DNA of 64,000 bases from Pseudomonadota bacterium (GTDB lineage Bacteria; Pseudomonadota; Gammaproteobacteria; Competibacterales; Competibacteraceae), in the NCBI GenBank assembly GCA_022709365.1, contig JAKLIY010000001.1:62001-126000 (forward strand). Reading direction: 5' to 3'. Positions within the stretch are counted from its first letter, which is position 1. Each line of letters starts with the position of its first letter. Under the pieces are notes generated by a model. It was given only the letters and a program-made list of their open reading frames with translations, had not been told where the DNA came from and made no database searches. The translations under genes were made by a program, and so were the position numbers. Positions 27,710 to 35,186 of the stretch are shown here, in pieces.

Positions 27710-30532
27710 TTATCCGGTATTCCGCATCCCGGCCGCCAGGGCGTTGATCGAGCGTAGTAAGGGTCGCAACCAGATTTCCACTTCGGGTGAGTCCGCGCCA
27801 TGTTCCCGCAGCGCTTGCCGGTAGCGCGGCAACAGTGTGACCTGGATGTGATTCAGCGGGTCCAGGTAAGGATTACGTCGCTCCAGTGATTTGGCCAGCG
27901 TCGGATTTTCTTCCAGCAGCGTCGGCACTTGCGCCACGGTCAGAATTTCCCGGCAGGTCTGTTCATATTCCGTGCGGAACCGCTCGTAAATGTCGATTTC
28001 CGTGGCGGCGTCCCCGCACAGCCGGGCATATTCGCGGGCAATACCCGGATCGACCTTGCTCAAGGACATTTGGCTGTTATTCAACAGGGCGTGAAAAAAC
28101 GGCCATTCCTGATAAAGCCGCTGCAATCGGGCCAGCCGGTCGGGATCATCGCCGCGCCAGGCCGCCAGGGCGCTGCCGATGCCATACCAGCCGGGCAGCG
28201 TGTGCCGCGACTGCCCCCAACCAAACATCCATGGAATCGCTCGCACCGAGTATTTGGAGCGGTCACCTTTCGCCCGGTGCGAGGGCCGTGAACCGAGGTT
28301 GAGCTGGCCAATTTCGCTAACCGGGGTGGCTTCGTAGAAATAATCCATAAACCCCGGCGTCTGCTCCGTCAGTTCCCGGTAGGCCGTTTCACCCTGCTGG
28401 GCCAGTTCCGCCATGATCGTGGCCGCTTCCGGTGGGTCAGCGGGAACGTCTTGAATCAAATGCCGGCTGGCTTTCATCAGGCCGGTGATGCCCAGGGTCA
28501 GTTCATAGACCGCAGTTTCCAGATTTTGATACTTGAACGACAGCACCTCGCCTTGTTCGGTGATCTTGATGTGGCCGCGCACTGTGCCCGGGGGCTGGGC
28601 CAGAATGGCGTCGTGAACCGGGCCACCGCCGCGCCCCACCGTCCCGCCGCGTCCGTGGAACAGCCGACAACCGAAACCGTGTGCCGCCGTCAGCGCCGCC
28701 GCCTGTTGCTGCGCCTGGTACAACCCCCAGTTGGAGGCCAGGATGCCGCCGTCCTTGCAGGAATCGGAGTAGCCAACCATCACGTCCTGCACCCCGCCCG
28801 CAGCGGTCAGCAGTTCCCGATAGGTGGGTTGATCCAGCAACCGGGTCAGCAGAATTTCGACCCGGTTTAAGTCGGCGATGGTTTCAAACAGCGGGGCGAC
28901 GCGCAGAGCGCAATGCCAGCTGCCATCGGCGCGGCGACCCGTCAGACCCGCGAAACTGGCCAGGAACAACACCTCCAGGACATGACTGGCTTCGTGAGTC
29001 ATGGAGATGACGTAATTATCAAAGACGCGCGGGCTGATTTCTTCCCGCAACCGCGCCATGATCCGGAAAACCTCCAGCGTTTCATAGGTTGTCGGGCTGA
29101 ACGAATCACAGTACAGCAGTGGCGTGCCTGGTTTAGCCAACAACTCGCTGAGGATGGTCAGCCGTTCTGTCTCGGTCAGCGCCGCGTAATCGGGCAGGTT
29201 GGGCGCCATGGCGAAGATTTCCGTCACCGCCGCCGTATGCCGGGCCGATTCCTGCCGCACATCCAGCGCTGCCAGATAAAAGCCGAAAGTTTCCGCCAGC
29301 CGGATCAGATCCTTCAGTTCGCCATCCGCCGCTGCGCCGTCGCCATGGGCAATCAGCGAATCACGGATAAGATACAGGTCTTCGAGAAATTCCGGTTCAG
29401 CACTGTAGCCCCAGAACGGATGGGGCAGCGCCTCGGCATGGCCTTCGATACGCGCCCGGACCGACTCCAGGTTATGCCGCAGGCGATGGTAGATCAGGAA
29501 GCATTTGCGCCGATACGGTTCCTGGGCGTATTGCAGCGGCGCATCGGCGAACAGCGCGGCCATGCGCCGGGTATCCGCCTCCAGTCCAGCGGTGAACGGT
29601 GGCGAAGGCGTGACCAGTGAACTGGAATAGGTCAACTGCCGGTTCAGTGCCTCAACCCGCCACAAATACTCACGCAGGATCGTCTGGGATTGCAGCCGGG
29701 CAGCCATCGCCGTGGTTTCGGGGGTGACGAAGGGATTGCCGTCGCGGTCGCCGCCAATCCAGGAGCCGAAGCGCAACAGACAGGGGATGCGCACCGCCGT
29801 TTTGCCGCCCTCATCGCCGTAGACCGCATGGAGCGCCCGCTCCAGGTTGCGGTAGAGCGTCGGCAGCGCCTGGAAGATGGATTCCCGGAAGTAGTACAAA
29901 CCGTTCTTCACCTCGTCGCGCACCTGCGGCTTGTAGGCGCGCACCTCATCAGTTTTCCAGAGAATCTGGATCTGGCTGCGCAGTTCCTCGACGATCTCGG
30001 CCCGCTGGTAGGGGTTGAGCGCCGGATTATCGAGCTTGCCATTCGTGACGAAGATGCGCCGTTGCGCGCCCAGCAGCACCCGGCGCTTGGCCTCGGTGGG
30101 GTGGGCGGTGAACACCGGGATAAAGCAGAGTTGATTCAGCAGAGTTTGCAGTTGGGCGGCATGGACCCCGGCAGCGTGCAGAGTACGCAATGTTTCATCG
30201 AAGGAACCGCGCCACAGCGGCTTGCTGCGCCGCACCTGATCGCGGCGTTGCTGGTGCTGAAAGTCTTCTTCGGCGATGTTGGCCAGATTGAAGTAGGCGC
30301 TGAACGCCCGAACGACATGATTGAGCATCTCCGGATTGAGTGCGGCGATGAACCGCATCAGCCGCTCACGCATCTCCGGTGAGGGTTGGCGGCGCATCTC
30401 GGTAAACCCCTTGCGCAGGGCTTCCACCGCGTCCAGGGCATGACGGCCTTCCTGATCGCACAGGGTATCGCCCAGCAAGCGGCCTAGCAGTTTAACCCGG
30501 TCGCGCAGCGGTTTGTCAGATGAGATCGACAT
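27710..30532 (-). CDS. ppc: Phosphoenolpyruvate carboxylase
   Basis: A 940-residue enzyme of normal length. Catalytic signatures are FTAHPTEAKRR with the essential His, GYSDSCKDGG, FHGRGGTVGRGGGP and the C-terminal end NALAAGMRNTG. It carboxylates PEP to oxaloacetate to refill the TCA cycle. With pgi and the malic enzyme it makes this region rich in central-carbon enzymes. The ribosome site is weak. The gene is divergent from pgi. Confidence 0.97.
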   Translation of the reverse strand: MSISSDKPLRDRVKLLGRLLGDTLCDQEGRHALDAVEALRKGFTEMRRQPSPEMRERLMRFIAALNPEMLNHVVRAFSAYFNLANIAEEDFQHQQRRDQVRRSKPLWRGSFDETLRTLHAAGVHAAQLQTLLNQLCFIPVFTAHPTEAKRRVLLGAQRRIFVTNGKLDNPALNPYQRAEIVEELRSQIQILWKTDEVRAYKPQVRDEVKNGLYYFRESIFQALPTLYRNLERALHAVYGDEGGKTAVRIPCLLRFGSWIGGDRDGNPFVTPETTAMAARLQSQTILREYLWRVEALNRQLTYSSSLVTPSPPFTAGLEADTRRMAALFADAPLQYAQEPYRRKCFLIYHRLRHNLESVRARIEGHAEALPHPFWGYSAEPEFLEDLYLIRDSLIAHGDGAAADGELKDLIRLAETFGFYLAALDVRQESARHTAAVTEIFAMAPNLPDYAALTETERLTILSELLAKPGTPLLYCDSFSPTTYETLEVFRIMARLREEISPRVFDNYVISMTHEASHVLEVLFLASFAGLTGRRADGSWHCALRVAPLFETIADLNRVEILLTRLLDQPTYRELLTAAGGVQDVMVGYSDSCKDGGILASNWGLYQAQQQAAALTAAHGFGCRLFHGRGGTVGRGGGPVHDAILAQPPGTVRGHIKITEQGEVLSFKYQNLETAVYELTLGITGLMKASRHLIQDVPADPPEAATIMAELAQQGETAYRELTEQTPGFMDYFYEATPVSEIGQLNLGSRPSHRAKGDRSKYSVRAIPWMFGWGQSRHTLPGWYGIGSALAAWRGDDPDRLARLQRLYQEWPFFHALLNNSQMSLSKVDPGIAREYARLCGDAATEIDIYERFRTEYEQTCREILTVAQVPTLLEENPTLAKSLERRNPYLDPLNHIQVTLLPRYRQALREHGADSPEVEIWLRPLLRSINALAAGMRNTG

Positions 30533-30701
30533 GAGTGAATTCCATCAGGTTTGGAGGGACACACTCTCCTGAAAAATAGGGAGATCTATGAGCATTGATG
30601 GAAAATGAATCACGTAGTTCAGTCGATGGTCCAGTAGATCATCGGCTACAATCACCAGGGTTTACCGTATCTGTTGCTGATTTCCGATCAGTCAGTGTAA
30701 T

Positions 30702-30730
30702 TCGACAGTCATCCTTGTGGAAACTATAGT
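30702..30730 (+). promoter_or_regulatory. Probable sigma-70 promoter of pgi
   Basis: TCGACA (30702-30707), a 17-base spacer and TATAGT (30725-30730) lie about 94 bases before the pgi start, in the 291-base gap between divergent ppc and pgi. Each hexamer differs from consensus at one position. I saw no comparably good ppc promoter on the other strand and nothing else recognisable in the gap. Confidence 0.55.
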
Positions 30731-30823
30731 AATCAGGAACCCCACGCCCGCGTTCGGCGCCAGGGTTTGGCTTCATCCGGTTTCGCCAGCCTTTCCACAC
30801 ACTGAAATTAAAGGAAGCTGTCC

Positions 30824-32464
30824 ATGTCCGTTCCCAGCAACCTGCCGGTCTGGCAAGCATTGCAAGCTCATCATGCCGCCATCGCTGACCTGCATCTGCG
30901 TGACTTGTTCGCCGCCGATCCCGGGCGTTTTAACAAGTTCTCCCGGCGCTTCGGCGACCTGCTGGTAGATTTTTCCAAGCACCGCATCACCGAAGAAACC
31001 TTGAATCTGCTGATCGAACTGGCCCGCCAGGCGCAACTGCCCGCCTGCACCGAGCGGATGTTCAGCGGCGAAATTATCAACCACACCGAACAGCGCGCGG
31101 TGTTGCACGTCGCGTTGCGAAACCGGAGCGACCGGCCGATCTTCGTCAAGGGTCAGGACGTGATGCCGGAAGTGAACAATGTGCTGGAGCATATGCGCAA
31201 GTTCGCTGATCAGATTCGCCGGGGCAAGTGGCGCGGCCACACCGGCAAGCGGATTCGCGATGTCGTCAATATCGGCATCGGCGGTTCCGATCTGGGGCCG
31301 AAAATGGTTTGCCAGTCGCTGGAACCTTACGGCGATCCCACCTTGCGGATGCATTTCGTCTCCAACGTCGACGGCGCGCATATCAGCCACGTCCTGGCCG
31401 AGTGCGATCCGGAAAGCACCTTGTTCATCGTGGCCTCCAAGACGTTCACCACCCAGGAGACCATGACCAATGCCCATACTGCCCGCGCCTGGCTGATCAA
31501 GGAACTCGGTGACGAAGCGGCAGTGGCCAAGCATTTCGTCGCGGTGTCCACCAACACGAAGGGAGTGAGCGCTTTCGGCATCGATACCGCCAACATGTTC
31601 GAGTTCTGGGACTGGGTCGGTGGGCGCTATTCACTGTGGTCAGCGATTGGTCTGCCGATCATGGTTTATCTGGGTATGGAGAATTTCATGGAGTTGCAGG
31701 AAGGCGCTCACGAAATGGACGAGCACTTTCGCACTGCGCCATTGGAGGAAAATTTGCCGGTCATTCTGGCGCTGCTCGGCGTCTGGTATATCGACTTTTT
31801 CGGCGCGGACAGCCAGGTCACACTGGTTTATGACGATTACCTGCGCTCGTTGCCGGATTACCTGCAACAACTGGACATGGAGAGTAACGGCAAGTCTATC
31901 GACCGCGACGGTCAACCGGTGACGGTCAAGACCGGGCCGATTCTGTGGGGCGGTTTGGGAAATAACGGTCAACACGCTTTTTACCAATTGCTGCATCAAG
32001 GCACACATCTGGTTCCAGCCGATTTCCTGGCCCCGGCGCACAGTCCGAATCCCATCGGCGATCATCATGCGATTCTGCTGGCCAACTGTCTGGCCCAAGC
32101 CGAGGCGCTGATGGTGGGCAAGACCGAGGCCCAGGCGCATGCTGAACTGGAGAAGCAGGGGCTGAGCGGCGAGGCGTTGGAGAAGTTGTTGCCGTACAAA
32201 GTTTTCCCCGGCAACCGGCCCAGCACCAGCCTGTTCTACCGCCGGCTGACCCCGAAAGTGCTGGGTGCGCTGCTGGCACTGTATGAACACAAGGTGTTCA
32301 CGCAGGGCGTGATCTGGAATATCAATTCCTTCGATCAGTGGGGCGTGGAACTGGGCAAGCAGTTAGCGAACGCCATCCTGCCCGAGTTGAAGGGCGAACG
32401 GCCAGTAGCGGGGCATGACGCGTCCACCGTCGGGCTGATCGAGTTCTGCCGCGCTGCGGATTAA
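30824..32464 (+). CDS. pgi: Glucose-6-phosphate isomerase
   Basis: A 546-residue PGI. Family signatures are [24 protein letters not shown] and [13 protein letters not shown], and the catalytic Glu, His and Lys regions are intact. It interconverts glucose-6-phosphate and fructose-6-phosphate in glycolysis, gluconeogenesis and glycogen turnover. AGGAAG ribosome site 6 bases before the ATG. Confidence 0.97.
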   Translation: MSVPSNLPVWQALQAHHAAIADLHLRDLFAADPGRFNKFSRRFGDLLVDFSKHRITEETLNLLIELARQAQLPACTERMFSGEIINHTEQRAVLHVALRNRSDRPIFVKGQDVMPEVNNVLEHMRKFADQIRRGKWRGHTGKRIRDVVNIGIGGSDLGPKMVCQSLEPYGDPTLRMHFVSNVDGAHISHVLAECDPESTLFIVASKTFTTQETMTNAHTARAWLIKELGDEAAVAKHFVAVSTNTKGVSAFGIDTANMFEFWDWVGGRYSLWSAIGLPIMVYLGMENFMELQEGAHEMDEHFRTAPLEENLPVILALLGVWYIDFFGADSQVTLVYDDYLRSLPDYLQQLDMESNGKSIDRDGQPVTVKTGPILWGGLGNNGQHAFYQLLHQGTHLVPADFLAPAHSPNPIGDHHAILLANCLAQAEALMVGKTEAQAHAELEKQGLSGEALEKLLPYKVFPGNRPSTSLFYRRLTPKVLGALLALYEHKVFTQGVIWNINSFDQWGVELGKQLANAILPELKGERPVAGHDASTVGLIEFCRAAD

Positions 32465-32483
32465 CCCTGGCGGCTTGATGAAT

Positions 32484-32511
32484 GGTCCGTTTGCACTAAC
32501 GCAAGCGGGCC
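32484..32511. terminator. Hairpin between convergent pgi and ydcF-like gene
   Basis: An 11-bp stem (32484-32494 with 32501-32511, two G-U pairs) with a 6-base loop lies 20 bases after pgi and 17 before the end of the opposing gene. It is followed only by AATTTCT, so the U-tract is weak. It probably ends pgi transcription. Confidence 0.5.
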
Positions 32512-32527
32512 AATTTCTGGTAGCTTT

Positions 32528-33283
32528 TCAATACCGCACGGCATACCACAACCGCCCCAGCCACTCATAACCGTTGTAGTGAATTTCTGCAATCGCCGCG
32601 ACCGAAGGTAACCAGGACTGGGGATCGAGCGGTTCCAGTTGCTCATTGAAGAACAGGGTAGGCGCTGGAATTACGTTCAACCCCTGCGCTTGGAAAGCGG
32701 CGACGGCTCGCGGTAAATGCACGGCGTTACTGACCAGCAGGACAGTCTGAATGTGGCGTTCGCGTAGTAATGCGGCGCTGTTGACGGCGTTTTCCCAGGT
32801 ATTCCGGCTCATCGTTTCGGCGCTGACCGCACTCAGGCGAAACTCCTGCTCCAAAATGGCCTTCATTAAGTCCGCTTCGGCAGGATTTTCAGCGTTGGCC
32901 CGACTGCCGCGTCCACCGCTGGTCAGAACGGGTAGCCCGGTTTGCCGCGCCAGCCGGGCGGCGTAGCGCACCCGACCCAGGGTACGAGGATGCACAGTCG
33001 GACTATTGCCGTATTCCGGCGCGTCCTCGTGCAATCCCCCGCCCAACACGACAATCGCCTCCGGCCGCAGCGATGACAGAACCTGCTCGGTCAGTGGCGG
33101 ATAGATCTGCAAGGAACGGTTCAACAGGCTGGCGGTCAAGGGGATGCTGCATAAGTAGCCCAGTACTGTTCCGGTCAGCAGCAGCGCCAGAGCTGGACGC
33201 GGATGCCAGCGCCAAAGCAGCGCGCCCAACAGACTCATCAGTAACGGTCCGCCGGGGGGTAACAACAGACTCTTGATCAACAT
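32528..33283 (-). CDS. YdcF/SanA-family (DUF218) membrane protein
   Basis: A 251-residue protein with two N-terminal transmembrane helices (about residues 10-50) followed by a DUF218 domain: AIVVLGGGLHEDAPEY, LTSGGRGS, ETMSRNTWENAVNSA and LVSNAVHLPRAVAAF. Relatives such as ElyC and SanA affect envelope integrity, but the chemistry is unknown. The start at 33283 avoids nine non-conserved residues of a longer frame. It stands alone between pgi and a ydcH-like gene. Confidence 0.85.
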   Translation of the reverse strand: MLIKSLLLPPGGPLLMSLLGALLWRWHPRPALALLLTGTVLGYLCSIPLTASLLNRSLQIYPPLTEQVLSSLRPEAIVVLGGGLHEDAPEYGNSPTVHPRTLGRVRYAARLARQTGLPVLTSGGRGSRANAENPAEADLMKAILEQEFRLSAVSAETMSRNTWENAVNSAALLRERHIQTVLLVSNAVHLPRAVAAFQAQGLNVIPAPTLFFNEQLEPLDPQSWLPSVAAIAEIHYNGYEWLGRLWYAVRY

Positions 33284-33411
33284 CGGCGCGAGACGCTGCG
33301 GACGAGGCAAGGGCGCTGATTGATACCGCCATGACGACGACGCACGATGCTTCTATAATCAATCATTCACAACATATCCATCAGTCCGTTATAAAACTGG
33401 AGGACGCCCCC

Positions 33412-33672
33412 ATGTTTGGAGAGAGTCACGATTTATTCCACGAGTTTCCCGAGTATAAGAACCGGATTGCTGAACTGAAGGCCGCCAATGCTCAGTTCGC
33501 AGTGCTGTATGACGAATATCATACGGTCAACGCCGAAGTGGAACGGATCGAATTACAGATTGAGACTCCGTCGGACTTTTATACCGAGACCCTGAAAAAG
33601 CAGCGGCTACACCTCAAGGATGAAATTTACGCCATCCTGCGGACCCACTCACGCACCGAGGCGCTGATCTGA
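33412..33672 (+). CDS. YdcH-family (DUF465) small coiled-coil protein
   Basis: An 86-residue helical protein: FHEFPEYKNRIAELKAANAQ, then a coiled-coil stretch and QRLHLKDEIYAIL, matching YdcH/DUF465. The family is common in proteobacteria with no firm function. A GGAGGA ribosome site lies 7 bases before the ATG at 33412; upstream in-frame codons look non-coding. Confidence 0.85.
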   Translation: MFGESHDLFHEFPEYKNRIAELKAANAQFAVLYDEYHTVNAEVERIELQIETPSDFYTETLKKQRLHLKDEIYAILRTHSRTEALI

Positions 33673-33690
33673 CAGCCGTTGAGAGGGTGC

Positions 33691-33996
33691 TCAATTCCCC
33701 TCTCCTCTTGAGGACGAGGGGGTGAGCGGCGCGCCGGACTCCCTGGAAAGGGTAGGAGTCCGCCGCCGCCGGATGGACGGTCGGTCGACTGCTGGCGCAG
33801 TTCTGACCCGCGCCTGGCGCAACCAGCCGAGGACGCGACGCTCGACCGCATCCTGACTAGCCGGCGATAAATCCCGGAAAATCAATGCCCCGACACCGAG
33901 CAGCAGGGTCAATCCGCCTAGAAAGGTGACCAGCGGTTGCATGAACGCAATGGATAGAACCGCCAGGAGCGCGAGCAGAATATGTCGGATTTTCAA
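33691..33996 (-). CDS. Small membrane protein coupled to the PP2C phosphatase
   Basis: About 101 residues from a TTG start at 33996, preceded by GGGAGG at 6 bases. The protein begins KIRHILLALLAVLSIAFM and has two hydrophobic helices (about residues 4-20 and 22-41), then a basic tail that runs into a repeat-like palindrome, so the true C-terminus may be recently extended. The TTG overlaps the phosphatase TGA (TTGA), showing tight coupling. I do not recognise the family. It could anchor or modulate the phosphatase, which is inferred from coupling only. Confidence 0.55.
   Translation of the reverse strand: MKIRHILLALLAVLSIAFMQPLVTFLGGLTLLLGVGALIFRDLSPASQDAVERRVLGWLRQARVRTAPAVDRPSIRRRRTPTLSRESGAPLTPSSSRGEGN
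33697..33721. repeat. Imperfect palindrome CCCCTC-n-CCTC...GAGG-nn-GAGGGG
   Basis: Two stem segments (33697-33702 with 33716-33721, and 33704-33707 with 33710-33713) with an asymmetric bulge lie between the ydcH-like gene and the convergent small membrane protein. Such CCCTCTCC/GGAGAGGG palindromes are often dispersed repeats. It may act as a bidirectional terminator, though no U-tract follows. The last codons of the minus-strand gene read through it. Confidence 0.45.
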
Positions 33997-34991
33997 GAAG
34001 CGCCTCCCGCAGAGTCCTTGGGCCGGGTGAGTTTGCGCACAAGAATGACCGTACAATTATCATCCGGTTGGCATTGTTGCTGGCGGATGATGATCGCCAG
34101 TTCGGCCAGCAAGTCATCAAGGAGTTCCTGGAGCGTCCGATGCGGTTGCGCCAACAGCATTGGCCATCGCCGGATAAACTCTTGCGGATAATGCAGATGC
34201 CAAAGGCCATCACTGGCCAGCAGGTAGACCGAATCGGGTTCCAGCGTCAGGGAGCGACGGTCGTTCAACCCGCGCAAAAACAGGGGCAGATTGCCATCAT
34301 GCAGTTCATAAAGCTCCTCATCAATGGTATCCGCATAGAGATTCGGCGTGCCCAGGGTGCTGCCCAAAATGAAGGCCTGACTAATTTGGGAACTGGTCTG
34401 GGCATGGACTTGCTGCAACCATTGGGCGCTGTCCAGCAGGCCTAGCAGGGCGAGGTGAGTAGCGGGTACGTGGTCTATCGTCAGGCACTGCACATGGTGG
34501 GCGTCAATGGCGTAGACGCGCGAATCGCCCACATGGAACAACAGCCCAGGGGAACGAGGCGGGATTTCGAGTAGAATGAGCGTACAACCGGTTTCCAACC
34601 CCGCCTGTTGAAATTCTTGATAAAGCCGCCGATGCAGGAGATTCAACTCATTGGACAGTTGAGGGAGTTCGGCAATAGCCGGCAGTTCGAGCAGCCCCTC
34701 GACCGCTTTTTCGGAGGCTTCCCGTCCGTGGCTGTGACCACCCATACCATCAAGCACCGCCAGTCGCCGGTGTCCATGCGGCCAGCCTGTGAGTTGCAAC
34801 CGGGTTTCCTGTTCACGCCAGAGGAACTGGGCGCAACCTCGGCCGTCAATCAGTAAAAAATTATCCTGGTTTTCCTTGCGCCCGTGGCCGGTCGGTGAAA
34901 GCAGCGAGCGCACAGCGATCTCCAGTTGGGGACCGCGACAGGACGATGCGCGATGATGCGCCGCGTTTGAGATAGAAGAGTGAGTATGCAT
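33993..34991 (-). CDS. PP2C-family Ser/Thr protein phosphatase
   Basis: A 332-residue PPM/PP2C phosphatase. Metal-binding motifs are in order: RKENQDNF, LDGMGGHSHG, FHVGDSRVYAID, LASDGLWHL and the last DDNCTVILV. It should remove phosphate from Ser/Thr of proteins. It is divergent from the pseudokinase gene at 35187 and only about 3 kb from an active kinase, so it is a candidate antagonist. A longish N-terminal tail of about 25 residues precedes the domain. Confidence 0.92.
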   Translation of the reverse strand: MHTHSSISNAAHHRASSCRGPQLEIAVRSLLSPTGHGRKENQDNFLLIDGRGCAQFLWREQETRLQLTGWPHGHRRLAVLDGMGGHSHGREASEKAVEGLLELPAIAELPQLSNELNLLHRRLYQEFQQAGLETGCTLILLEIPPRSPGLLFHVGDSRVYAIDAHHVQCLTIDHVPATHLALLGLLDSAQWLQQVHAQTSSQISQAFILGSTLGTPNLYADTIDEELYELHDGNLPLFLRGLNDRRSLTLEPDSVYLLASDGLWHLHYPQEFIRRWPMLLAQPHRTLQELLDDLLAELAIIIRQQQCQPDDNCTVILVRKLTRPKDSAGGAS

Positions 34992-35186
34992 CTAAAGTCG
35001 GGTCATCGTCGTGAACAACAGACATAATCAGTCCACCGGGCGGACGAGGCTCGATCCGTGGCGCTGGCGCTTCCTCGTGATCAGGCGCCCAGTCGTTTCA
35101 TCCTTCTGCTAGACTAACTCAATAATGCGCCTTACGGCTGTTAATTCAAATAAATCTTTTGGAACTCTTCGATCAAACGATGGCTT

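Noticed and set aside
30639-30860. Minus-strand small open frame in the ppc-pgi gap
   Set aside because: No ribosome site, overlaps the pgi start and promoter, and has no protein-like features.
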